The position numbers and the translations under genes are program-made. Shown here one piece after another: positions 28,671 to 37,031 of a stretch of 56,851 nt of DNA. Position 1 is the stretch's first letter, and the number at the start of each line of letters is the position of its first letter. The notes beneath the pieces are model-generated. The model saw only the letters and a program-made list of their open reading frames with translations. It was not told where the DNA came from and made no database searches. The DNA comes from Deltaproteobacteria bacterium. GTDB taxonomy: Bacteria; Desulfobacterota; Desulfarculia; Adiutricales; Adiutricaceae. The stretch covers positions 1 to 56,851 of the forward strand of contig JAISFS010000171.1 in assembly GCA_031263485.1 (NCBI GenBank), written 5' to 3'.

Positions 28671-30470
28671 TCAAGATCCTCCTGATTCCGAGGGATCCGA
28701 CTGCACCGCAGGAGCGTCCTGCGGCATGTCCCTGATTGTCCCGTCAATGAAGACTTGCCGTTTGAACCGGATTTTCGCGTCCGATGACCCGTATACGCTT
28801 GCCGCGCAAACATATACTTTTTCAGTGTGGTAGAAATACGACAGAGCGTACCGTTTTTCGGCAGCCTGATTGAAGGCCATGGAGACGCCGTTGTTCAGGA
28901 TCTCCTGCTTTTCTTCCTCTGTGATCCCTTTTTCGGCCTTCCTGAACTTGAGCTCGATGATGGTCACGTCGCCGCTTGGCGGAGCATACACCAGCTCGAT
29001 CCTCCCGCCTCCCTTGTTCTCTTCCATCCACGCCCTGTGCCCCTTGATGTTAAGCATGGCGTACATCATCACATGAGGGGCAAGCTCGGCATGGACGTGC
29101 AAATGGGAAACGATTTCGCCAATGCAGGACGAAAAGATACTGGAGCATTCGTCGTCATCGCGGGAATCGAACGCTTCAATGAACTTGCCGTATTTGGCGT
29201 CGATGGTTTCAGACGGGTCTTGAAGCATGCCGCGCTTTTCGATGAATTCCTTGACGATGGCATAGCTGATCTCCGCGTTTGGGACCTTGAGGATGTACTG
29301 CAGAACGTCGGCGGAATCATCTACGGCGTTGATGGTCAGGTATCCGGCCTGGAAGAGGGCGGCCTCGTCCTTGAGGTTATGGACATCCAACATCGGAAGA
29401 GTGTCCCCGATCCTGAAGCTTTTTGAGAATATCTTGAAATACGTGTCGTCTTTGAGCGTGAGTAAGCCAGTGGAAAGCGGGGATCCGGACTCGTACCAGT
29501 AGTAACCGAAATGCATTTCGTCGAAGAAGCTTGTCACCGAGAACGGGTTGAGCACCCTGTGTTTGCCGTCCCAGCTATAGCCATCGTACCATTCCGAAAT
29601 TTTTCCGATGACGGCTTTGCCGGTAGCGTCAGGTTTCAAGCGCTTTTTTTTCTTCATTTTCTTCAATGCGGTGGATATGTATGCGCCGTAATTGCGCTTG
29701 ATCTCTTTTTTCGTGAACCCGCATATGGTCGAATACTTGGCTTTGAGCGAGATGTCTTTTATGTTGTTCAGACCGGAAAAAAGGGAGTGTTGCGCGAACT
29801 TGGTGATCCCGGTAATCAGGGTGAACCGCAACAATTTGTAGCAACCCTTGATTGATTTGTAGAAAGAGTGGAGCAGTCTCCTAATCTCGATAATTGCGGC
29901 ATCGTTACCTAGATTGACGAGCAGAGGATCATCATACTCGTCCACAAGAAGGACGACGTTTTTCGGAGCGGATTTCTTCTGTTTGGTTTTATTCGGCTTG
30001 AATCCCGCAACTTGACTTTCGGCTGTCTGCCGTTCGGACAAGCGCCTGATAATCAGGGCGATGTCGGAGACTTGTGTGGCTTCACTCATCGGCAGGTCAT
30101 GGTTTCTGATGATATCGTTCAGATCCGTTAAGAGCCTCTCCTCGATTGCCGACGGCTCAACGGGGTACTGGTTGAAACTGAGAAAGATCACCGGAAGCGG
30201 CTCCCAATCGTGCCAGAGATCCTTCTTGACGATATCGAGACTTTCGAAAAGTTCCTTTCTTCCCTCGAATATGCTCTGGATCGTGTCGAGCAGGAGGGTT
30301 TTCCCGAAACGCCTCGGCCTGGAAAGGAAATACGTCCCCCCCCTCAGCCTGATAAGGTCGCTGATGAGCGCGGTCTTGTCCACGAACGGGGCTTTTTCAT
30401 CGATGAACTGCTGAAAGTCCTGAAAACCGACCAGCAGTTCGGGCAACTTCTTTCCCATATCGTTTGCCAT
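28671..30470 (-). CDS. AAA-ATPase-like / PD-(D/E)XK nuclease-domain protein
   Basis: 599 residues from an ATG at 30470. Upstream codons are open, but AGAGG just before this ATG and the family N-terminus favour it. It opens LPELLVGFQDFQQFI and has the family's modified Walker A RPRRFGKTLL (51-60), Walker B VVLLVDEYDDPL, the sensor-like FTLITGITKF, WYDGYSWDG and NPFSVTSFF. The C-terminal part carries the PD-(D/E)XK core, an acidic residue followed by IIELKFRKAEKG. This is the AAA-ATPase_like plus PDDEXK_9 (DUF1703) arrangement, a multi-copy group of unknown cellular role in anaerobes. A second, divergent member is at 53674-55443. GC is lower than in neighbouring housekeeping genes, consistent with accessory origin. 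Confidence 0.88.
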   Translation of the reverse strand: MANDMGKKLPELLVGFQDFQQFIDEKAPFVDKTALISDLIRLRGGTYFLSRPRRFGKTLLLDTIQSIFEGRKELFESLDIVKKDLWHDWEPLPVIFLSFNQYPVEPSAIEERLLTDLNDIIRNHDLPMSEATQVSDIALIIRRLSERQTAESQVAGFKPNKTKQKKSAPKNVVLLVDEYDDPLLVNLGNDAAIIEIRRLLHSFYKSIKGCYKLLRFTLITGITKFAQHSLFSGLNNIKDISLKAKYSTICGFTKKEIKRNYGAYISTALKKMKKKKRLKPDATGKAVIGKISEWYDGYSWDGKHRVLNPFSVTSFFDEMHFGYYWYESGSPLSTGLLTLKDDTYFKIFSKSFRIGDTLPMLDVHNLKDEAALFQAGYLTINAVDDSADVLQYILKVPNAEISYAIVKEFIEKRGMLQDPSETIDAKYGKFIEAFDSRDDDECSSIFSSCIGEIVSHLHVHAELAPHVMMYAMLNIKGHRAWMEENKGGGRIELVYAPPSGDVTIIELKFRKAEKGITEEEKQEILNNGVSMAFNQAAEKRYALSYFYHTEKVYVCAASVYGSSDAKIRFKRQVFIDGTIRDMPQDAPAVQSDPSESGGS

Positions 30471-31822
30471 CGGCCTCTGTCTTTGCCTCCTTGCGCTATT
30501 GTCTTCAAAAAAACTTGGCAGGTCAAGTCGGTACATTCGGCCTGATGCGACGGGCACGATTCACCTTTCATCGCGAGGCATAACCAGAGTGAATGAACGG
30601 CCTGAAATAGAACCATCGAGCTTGTTATTGAGAATGCTTTGCGATAATGTGAGAAAAGTCCCGGAAGGGACGCCATTTGCCCAAAAAGTGTCATAAATAC
30701 CCGTTATTTCACTGGCTTCATCGCATTTCTCCCGCCGCCTCCTTTTTGCTCCTTGTTTTCCGTTTCCAGGTCACTATTCGCAAGAGATTGGCCGAATCGA
30801 CCGTCATCCAGATCGCCGAAGTAGCCCTCCTCAGTCCCCTCTCCCGGAACCGTCTCATGCCCAGCTTGTTTTCATTTAGGCTGTACGATTACTCGTAGCC
30901 AACGCGGTAACCGTACAATGCCCTCGTCTCCTAAGTCTTCATGTCCTCCCGCCGCATGTCGTCAAGCATCTTCGGGCCGCCGACGGGCCCGTCGCCCTTC
31001 CCGGCATCCGTCAGGCATCGGCCAGGCGCGTCCAGGCCGGGCACTTGAGAAGGTCGAACCCGTCGACCGGGACGCCGTCCTTCCCCGAGTCCCAACAGGC
31101 TGGCATGTCGCTGGCATGTCGGCAACGGATGCCTGAGGCGGAACGCTTTCCACGGAGTCCGGAAAGGCAGCCGGTTCCGGTCGACTTTTGTTTTGACGCC
31201 TCCTGACGGAGTAACGGCACTTCGGTTGTCCAGCCCTACAAAGCAACGCGGTCAGGGTCAGCCGTCTTCCGACCCGCGCCGCGGCCGGGTTTCATGGCCA
31301 GGGTGATAACTGTTACGGGAAAAGACTAACACGCAAATCATCCGCCCTGTCGGATCGTTTCCCCCTGTGCATGCGGAAACATGGGCAAGGCAAGACCGTG
31401 AAAAGATCGGTCATAACCAAGACATGCCACTGAAACGTTGGCGCGTCTTCCGTCACGGCTCATCCGGTTCGGACGGGCCGTTCCGGAAAACATTCCGTAA
31501 GTTCGGATGGGAATCCGGCATTTCTCATCGGCGAGACGTCCGGCGCACTCGGTGACGCACGGGTTTCCACGATGCCACGGCTTCGGGCGATCGAATCAGG
31601 CGGGACTTCGGCGGACGATCGGACGCTACCTTGCCGCCCGGCTCGCTGTTCAGGCCGCCTCGTGCCAAACGGGCAGCCTCGGTTCGAACGGGCTGTCTCG
31701 GAACGAACGGGCAGCCTCGGTTCGAACGGGCTGTCTCGGAACGAACGGGCAACCTCGGTTCGAACGGGCTGTCTCGGAACGAACGGGTCGTCCAGGCCCC
31801 ACGCTCCCTTGCCTGAAGCCGT
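30471..31822. other. Intergenic DNA with a 38-bp repeat
   Basis: No gene recognised. At 31672-31790 a 38-bp unit (CAGCCTCGGTTCGAACGGGC plus TGTCTCGGAACGAACGGG) occurs three times. The TTCGAA palindrome and the AACGAACGGG part make it partly self-complementary. The repeat lies just beyond the 3' end of cobA-hemD at 31823. Confidence 0.8.
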
Positions 31823-33319
31823 TCAGGCCTCGGAAGTGAAGCTCGCGGCTATGGCGTCCACCAGCGCCGTGATCGTCGAGACGGGGCTCTCCACGGCGAC
31901 ATCGAAGCCCAACTCCCGGGCGGTCCGTGAGGCTATAGGTCCGATGGAGGCCACGCGCACGCGGCATCTTGCCCCCTCGGGCACGGCCTTGGCGAGGCCC
32001 TGTGCGCAACTGGCGCTGGTGACGGTGACGAGATCGGCTTCAGCGGGATCCCAGCCGGGCTCCGGTTCGGGGTTCACGGTGTCGTAGAGGGGCACAAGAT
32101 GAACGTCGAAGCCCAGTTTGGCGAGCCCTTCCGGGAGCGTGTCCCGAGCCTTGGAGGCGCGGGCCAGGAGGAGCGGCCCTGTCTCGACGTCCCGGAAGGC
32201 CTCGAGCAGGCCCTCGGCTATGAAGCTTTCCGGCGTGAGATCCGGGACCAGCCCGAAGGGCCTGAGCGCCGCGGCGGTGCCCGGGCCGATGACCGCTATG
32301 CGGGCGCGATGCAGGCGCCTCGCGTCCAGGCCGCTCGCGAAAAGGGCCCGCATGAAGATCTCGGCCCCGTTGGGGCTCGTGAAGGCCAGCCAGTCGTAAG
32401 CGTCCAGCCTCGAGAGCGCCTTTTCCAGCTCGGGGTTGGGGTCGATCTCACGGATCTCGATTACAGGCCTCTCCTCCACCGCCGCCCCCAGCTCGCGCAG
32501 GGCAGAGGCCAGCCTGCCCGCCTGCCGCCGGGTGCGGGTGACGGTTATCCTGCGACCCCATAGGGGACGCCTCTCGAACCAGTTGAGCCTGTCCCGGAGC
32601 GAGACCACCTTGCCGCACACGAAGAGCGCGGGGGGCCGGATGCCCATGCGATCGGCCTCGGCGGGAAGATCGGAAAGCGTCGCCGCGGCCGTGCGCTGGC
32701 GGGCCGTGGTGCCCCACTCTACCAGGGCCGCCGGGGTGGCGGGGTCCTTCCCGGCGTCCACGAGCGAGCCGCAGATCTCCCTGAGCCTCTCGCGGCCCAT
32801 CACCGCCACGAGCGTCCCGATGGCCGCGAGCGCCTTCCAGCTGTGGGCCGATCCCTCACGGTCCGGCCGCTCGTGGCCGGTAATGAGCACCGCCTGGCTG
32901 GAAAGGTCCCGGTGGGTCAGCGGGATGCCCGCGTACGCGGCGGCGGCGCAGGTGGAACTCACGCCAGGCACCACCTCGAAGGGCACGTCGGCCTCGGAGA
33001 GCCTCAAGGCCTCCTCGCCGCCGCGCCCGAAGATGTAGGGATCGCCGCCCTTGAGCCGCACCACGGAGTTCCCGGCCAGGCCCTCGTCCACCAGCAGATC
33101 GTTTATCGCCTCCTGGGTGAGGGTGTGGTCGGCGCCCTCCTTGCCTACGTAGACGAGCCGCGAGCCGGGACGCGCCAGATCCAGAAGCCCCGGAAAGGCC
33201 AGGTGATCGTAGACCACCACGTCTGCCCGGGACAGCAGCTCGGCCCCCCTCAAGGTCAGAAGCCCGGGGTCGCCGGGCCCGGCGCCAACCAGATATACCG
33301 TGCCGGCCTTTGCCGCCAT
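31823..33319 (-). CDS. cobA-hemD: CobA-HemD fusion: uroporphyrinogen-III methyltransferase / synthase
   Basis: 498 residues. The N-terminal half is SUMT (CobA): VYLVGAGPGDPGLLTLRGAE (residues 9-28), VVYDHL, VVRLKGGDPYIFGRGGEE and PLTHRD; it makes precorrin-2 with SAM. From about residue 250 follows HemD (uroporphyrinogen-III synthase): ITVTRTRRQAGRLASALREL, LAFTSPNGAEIF, AVIGPGTAAAL, and TVTSASCAQGL. Both activities act in sequence on the product of hemC, whose stop codon lies four bases before this ATG at 33319, so translation is probably coupled. The AAAGGGGG ribosome site lies within the hemC 3' end. The fusion is common in Desulfobacterota and Firmicutes. Products feed siroheme, cobalamin or heme d1-type routes. 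Confidence 0.95.
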   Translation of the reverse strand: MAAKAGTVYLVGAGPGDPGLLTLRGAELLSRADVVVYDHLAFPGLLDLARPGSRLVYVGKEGADHTLTQEAINDLLVDEGLAGNSVVRLKGGDPYIFGRGGEEALRLSEADVPFEVVPGVSSTCAAAAYAGIPLTHRDLSSQAVLITGHERPDREGSAHSWKALAAIGTLVAVMGRERLREICGSLVDAGKDPATPAALVEWGTTARQRTAAATLSDLPAEADRMGIRPPALFVCGKVVSLRDRLNWFERRPLWGRRITVTRTRRQAGRLASALRELGAAVEERPVIEIREIDPNPELEKALSRLDAYDWLAFTSPNGAEIFMRALFASGLDARRLHRARIAVIGPGTAAALRPFGLVPDLTPESFIAEGLLEAFRDVETGPLLLARASKARDTLPEGLAKLGFDVHLVPLYDTVNPEPEPGWDPAEADLVTVTSASCAQGLAKAVPEGARCRVRVASIGPIASRTARELGFDVAVESPVSTITALVDAIAASFTSEA

Positions 33320-33323
33320 AAGG

Positions 33324-34274
33324 CTACCGCCCCCTTTCAGCACGGGCGATCATGCCGTCGCCCCCTTCGGCCAACAGGCGCCTGGCCAGATCCCGACCCA
33401 AGGCGCGGCCATCAACCGGGTCAGGGAGGCCTCCCGAGGCGGCGTCCCGAATAGGGATCTCGCCCGAAGCCCGGATGACCCGGCTTCCGTCCAACTCGCA
33501 GACCAGCGCGTCCGCCTTGAACGCGCCTCCCTCGACCCGTGCCCAGGCGGCGGCTGGCGTCTGGCAGCCAGCGCCCAGCTCCGCCATGAAGGCCCGCTCG
33601 CAGTCGAGCGCCGCCTCGGAGAGGGGGTGGTTCAGGGGGGCGCAGGCCATGGCAACCCTCCCGTCCCCCTCACGGGCCTCCAAGGCCAGCTGGCCCTGGC
33701 CCGGCGCCGGAAGCATGACGGCCGGATCCACCGTCCTTACGGGGTACGATTCCCCCTTGAGCCGCGCGATCCCGGAGGCGCCCAGAAGGGTCGCGTCCAG
33801 TTCGCCCGAGATCACCTTGCCCAGGCGGGTGTCCAGGTTGCCCCGGAGCGGCAGTATCCGGAAATCCTTCCTGAAGGCCAGGAGCTGCGCCGCCCGCCTC
33901 AGGCTGGAGGTCCCGATCGCGGCACCTACACTGAGACTCGCGAGATCCTCTTCGCCAGAAACGATGAGGGCATCGAAGGGGGAGGCCCGCATCGGCGCCG
34001 CGCAGAGCCCGAGGCCCTCAGGGAGCACGGCGGGGAGATCCTTGGCGCTGTGGACCGCGAGATCTATGGCGCCCAACAACAGCGCGTCCTCGATCTCCTT
34101 CACGAAGAGCCCTTTGATGCCAGCCGATCCCAACGGCGCACGGCCCGGATCGTCCCCACGGGTACGGATCGGGATCACCTGGAAGGCGAGATCGGGGTTC
34201 GCGGCCTCCAGGAGTCTTACGACCGTCCCGGTCTGGGCGAGCGAGAGCGGGCTCCCCCTGGCCCCTATGCGCAC
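33324..34274 (-). CDS. hemC: Porphobilinogen deaminase (hydroxymethylbilane synthase)
   Basis: 316 residues. It polymerises four porphobilinogens to hydroxymethylbilane. The sequence shows RIGARGSPLSLAQT at the N-terminus, LFVKEIEDALL, AVHSAKDLP with the catalytic Asp, GTSSLRRAAQL and RGNLDTRLGK (substrate-binding arginines), PAPGQGQLALE, and GAGCQTPAAA with the dipyrromethane-cofactor cysteine at about residue 237. The start is GTG at 34274 with AAAGAG a few bases upstream. It is first in a two-gene operon with cobA-hemD. Confidence 0.95.
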   Translation of the reverse strand: MRIGARGSPLSLAQTGTVVRLLEAANPDLAFQVIPIRTRGDDPGRAPLGSAGIKGLFVKEIEDALLLGAIDLAVHSAKDLPAVLPEGLGLCAAPMRASPFDALIVSGEEDLASLSVGAAIGTSSLRRAAQLLAFRKDFRILPLRGNLDTRLGKVISGELDATLLGASGIARLKGESYPVRTVDPAVMLPAPGQGQLALEAREGDGRVAMACAPLNHPLSEAALDCERAFMAELGAGCQTPAAAWARVEGGAFKADALVCELDGSRVIRASGEIPIRDAASGGLPDPVDGRALGRDLARRLLAEGGDGMIARAERGR

Positions 34275-34470
34275 TAGCTCTTTCAGGATAAGACCTCGCT
34301 TGAGCCGCGACCGTCAGTGAAGGTGACGCCTTCATCCCGGAAGGATGCGGGCCCCATGGGGGGCCTCGCCGGAAGCCGTGTCCGGATGCCAGCCGGACGG
34401 TCCTTCCCAGACCAGGCCTCCGCAGGGGGGCCGCCCTTTTCCCTGCGACCGATCATGGCCCGTCTCTCTT

Positions 34471-34556
34471 CACTGTACTTTCCAGCCTTCACGGTGCTTT
34501 CGTGCCCTCACTGTGCTTTCCAGCCTTCACGGTGCTTTCTGACCCTCACGGAGCTT
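34471..34556. repeat. 38-bp direct repeat, two units plus a fragment
   Basis: CACTGTACTTTCCAGCCTTC plus ACGGTGCTTTCGTGCCCT at 34471 is repeated at 34509 with few changes and a partial third unit follows. It lies upstream of hemC and directly abuts the insertion site of the small element at 34561. Confidence 0.85.
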
Positions 34557-34560
34557 CTAG

Positions 34561-34679
34561 GAACCTGTTGCGTAAATCGCAACTGTATTGGCATGAATCT
34601 GGCTGTTGTGCATGGTTTGACTCCTGTCTACCGCATCAAGAGCCACTCCCTTCTTCAAAACCCTTTATGCAACAGGCTC
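34561..34679. mobile_element. 119-bp IS5-like MITE between CTAG duplications
   Basis: The left end GAACCTGTTGCGTAAA and the right end TTTATGCAACAGGCTC are inverse repeats with two mismatches in 16. CTAG lies on both sides (34557-34560 and 34680-34683). A 4-bp YTAR target and GA-CCTGTTG-type ends are known for IS5-family elements. The 119-bp interior has no transposase, so it would depend on a full IS5 relative elsewhere. Only one copy is seen here. Confidence 0.75.
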
Positions 34680-34786
34680 CTAGGCCCTCAGGGAGCTTCC
34701 CGGCCAGCTCCCCGAACGGCAACCCGGAACCGGGGGCTCCCCAGCCGCTGACGCGCCTCGCGACCCCGAGGACCGACCGGACGGGC

Positions 34787-35206
34787 TCAGCCGACCGAGG
34801 CCGGACGCGCCGCTCGAGGAGCCTCCCCTGAGGTGGCGCGGAACGACCCGGGGGAGCTTTCCTGGACGAGTTCCGGGAGAAATCCAGATGCGCCGAGGGC
34901 CTGGCCGGACTTCCCGGCAACTTGCAACGCGAGCCATTCTGACCGGCCCGGCGCGGCATCGACATTCCGTACAGCGAGCCCGGTAAGGTGTCGCAACCAA
35001 ACGCTCGAGATCCCGCCTCCGGACAGCACCTCAGAGAGGAGCACCTCAGAGAGGAGCCCCTCCGAGCGGCTTCCCGCGGGGGCCAGAAACCGGTCGCTTC
35101 CCTGGACCTTGCCGAGCGGCGCATCGAAGGCGGGATTCGGCCCCGCATCGTGCCGCCAGTTCCCGATAGCCAGGATCCGGACGGAATCCTCAGGCCCAGC
35201 CGACAC
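34787..35206 (-). CDS. Possible small hypothetical protein downstream of the zinc ribbon gene
   Basis: A GTG at 35206, 18 bases after the stop of the FmdB-like gene, opens 139 codons with a plausible start (SVRILAIGNW) and balanced composition. A 15-bp direct repeat gives SEVLLSEVLS inside. No family is recognised and the ribosome site is weak. High-GC DNA produces such frames by chance, so it may not be a gene. Confidence 0.3.
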   Translation of the reverse strand: MSAGPEDSVRILAIGNWRHDAGPNPAFDAPLGKVQGSDRFLAPAGSRSEGLLSEVLLSEVLSGGGISSVWLRHLTGLAVRNVDAAPGRSEWLALQVAGKSGQALGASGFLPELVQESSPGSFRATSGEAPRAARPASVG

Positions 35207-35223
35207 GGAGCCCGACGTGCCCG

Positions 35224-35481
35224 TCAATGGGAGACCCCGCAACCCGCGCAACTGGCTGCCGTGCAACCCCCGCAGCCTGACCCGCTCCCGGCCGAGGGAG
35301 GGACCTCCCCGTAACCGTCGAAGTCCAAGGCGCCCCCGCCCGACTTGGAGCGGAACCTTGACATGCGCTTCTCGGCTCCCGCGGCCCCGCAGGAGGGACA
35401 GGTCCCTCCCTCGCCGTCCTTGAGCACCAGCTCCTCGAACTCCTTGCCGCAGTCCCTGCACGTGAACTCATAGATAGGCAT
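35224..35481 (-). CDS. FmdB-family zinc ribbon protein
   Basis: 85 residues. The N-terminus MPIYEFTCRDCGKEFEELV followed by CPSCGA gives the CxxC...CxxC zinc ribbon of FmdB-like regulatory proteins. The tail is Gly/Ser/Cys-rich (GCGGC, CAGCG), as often seen in the family. AAGGA lies nine bases before the ATG at 35481. The original FmdB was linked to regulation of amide metabolism, but the role of most members is unknown. MITE copy B sits about 310 bases upstream. Confidence 0.9.
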   Translation of the reverse strand: MPIYEFTCRDCGKEFEELVLKDGEGGTCPSCGAAGAEKRMSRFRSKSGGGALDFDGYGEVPPSAGSGSGCGGCTAASCAGCGVSH

Positions 35482-35789
35482 GTTTGGCGAGTCCTTTCGA
35501 GCCCCGTTGAGGATCCCGGAGACTCTCCTCCGAAAAAAACGCCTTTCCCCTGAGATGGCGGGAAAGGCTCCGTCAGGTGTCCCGAGGCAGGCCCGAGGCT
35601 GCCTGCGGTCCGGAGCGGGACGTGACCCGCATCCGGAGGGAACAGTATTTTACCAGCGAAAACAGCCATAATCAACGCCTTGAGGGAACTTGGAACTTCC
35701 AGGGGAGCGGAGGACCCGGAACGTTGCCCGCCCGATGCCTCGAAAGCCAAGTTAAGCCGTTTTCCCCCCAAGATGAAGAGGTACCCGAA

Positions 35790-35893
35790 CCAATGTCAAC
35801 AACTTAAGAAGAACCGCGTCTGGCAAGCAGCTGATATCATTGACGAAAATATCTGAGAAACAGTCGATTTATGCCTTAAGTTGTTGACATTGG
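35790..35893 (+). mobile_element. MITE copy B (104 bp), perfect 8-bp target duplication
   Basis: CCAATGTCAACAACTTAAG at the left and its inverse at the right, flanked by TACCCGAA at 35782-35789 and 35894-35901, identical on both sides. The interior contains GCGTCTGGCAAGCAGCTGAT and AAATATCTGAGAAACAGTC and matches the reverse complement of copy A almost throughout. The rest of the 770-base gap between the FmdB-like gene and the tRNA shows no gene. Confidence 0.93.
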
Positions 35894-36252
35894 TACCCGA
35901 ACTGGAAAAATACCCTTGTCAAGGGCAAGGGCTTGGCTCAGGGCCAAAGGCCATGGAACCACGGCCAGGAACAGGGCAAGAGGCCCAAGAGGCCGCGGAA
36001 CCACGGTATCTCACGTGATCGGTCGGCCCCTCCCAACTCGCCTGAGGGAATCCGCCTTGATATGGCGGAGACACCGCAACCTTTGAGTTTAAGCGCTCGA
36101 CAGGCCAGCGGGTTTGCGGCCAATAGCCTATCGAACAGGGGAGGCCTTTCTAAACGCAGGGGGGGCACCTCAAAACGATATCGATGGAGGATAATCTGCC
36201 ATAAGGGTTGCTTTTCCGGCAGTCTCCTGGTAATGTCTCTTCTCGCGCTGGA

Positions 36253-36328
36253 GGTCCCATCGTCTAGCGGTCTAGGACACCGCCCTCTCACGGCGAAAAC
36301 AGGGGTTCGAGTCCCCTTGGGACTACCA
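36253..36328 (+). tRNA. tRNA-Glu (anticodon CTC)
   Basis: 76 bases folding as a cloverleaf: acceptor GGTCCCA pairs with TGGGACT (first pair G-U), then A and an encoded CCA at 36326-36328. The D-arm is GTCTAGCGGTCTAGGAC, the anticodon loop CTCTCAC region reads CTC, and the T-arm is AGGGGTTCGAGTCCCCT. The outer base pair of the anticodon stem appears to be C-A, an oddity. A terminator follows at 36352. Confidence 0.95.
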
Positions 36329-36351
36329 ATACGCGAAAGCACATTAGAAAC

Positions 36352-36392
36352 AAAGCCGAAAGCCGCCCTGAAAGCGCCTTTCGGCTTTTTTT
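36352..36392 (+). terminator. Terminator of tRNA-Glu
   Basis: AAAGCCGAAAG at 36352-36362 pairs with CTTTCGGCTTT at 36378-36388 around a 15-base loop, ending in a T7 run. It is 24 bases after the tRNA CCA. Confidence 0.85.
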
Positions 36393-36485
36393 AGCTCTTC
36401 GCGTTTACGCGAGAGCCTCCTTGATTACCGCCTCCAGCCTCCAAGAAGACTCTCTTCCCCGTGACTGCTAGCGGGAGGCGTGATC

Positions 36486-37031
36486 TTATCGTGAGCCAGA
36501 TATTTCAGGGATTTCCAGGGCGTGCGAAGACTCTTGGGGCTTCAGGGCCTTCGGTGAATCCAGTACCTCCTGAGGTTCCGGCATCTCAGGGACCTCATGA
36601 TTCTCGATTGCCGCCGGGTATGCTCCGGGGAACGTGCCGGTACTAAATCTCGCGTAGAGCATTTCGGGTGTCGGAGGCTCGGCTAGCGATTCCAGCCACC
36701 TGTCCGTCTCCTGGGGGCACTCAGCCACCTTGGATAGGCACGCCTCAATCCAGATGCTCTCTCCACAGTCTTTCTGGACTTTCCGATCGAGCATCTCAAT
36801 GCCTTCCAGCGTGTCCGGGAACTCCTCTTCCAGACGGCGGGCCCTGGTTTCCAGGAGCCTCTCGATTCGCTCATAGAGTGGATCTGTCAGCTTGAAGTCA
36901 TTGCTGGGCTTAAGTCCGAGGTCACGCCAAAGGTCTGACTTAAGGCCAACGAGGGACAGTCCCTGCATCATCAGATCATAGTTGATTTGACAGCTTAGGG
37001 TCCTTATGCGGACTTCATCATTGGATGCCAT
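36486..37031 (-). CDS. Hypothetical protein, second gene of HEGMH operon
   Basis: 181 residues, acidic and mostly helical (ERIERLLETRARRLEEEF), with a Pro/Glu-rich C-terminal tail of about 45 residues (EVPEMPEPQEVLDSPKAL). No family recognised. The ATG at 37031 overlaps the end of the previous gene by 14 bases and has GGAG seven bases upstream, inside that gene, so the two are translationally coupled. No signal peptide or membrane segment is visible, so it is probably cytoplasmic. A partner or chaperone of the larger protein is a reasonable guess from the overlap only. Confidence 0.75.
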   Translation of the reverse strand: MASNDEVRIRTLSCQINYDLMMQGLSLVGLKSDLWRDLGLKPSNDFKLTDPLYERIERLLETRARRLEEEFPDTLEGIEMLDRKVQKDCGESIWIEACLSKVAECPQETDRWLESLAEPPTPEMLYARFSTGTFPGAYPAAIENHEVPEMPEPQEVLDSPKALKPQESSHALEIPEISGSR

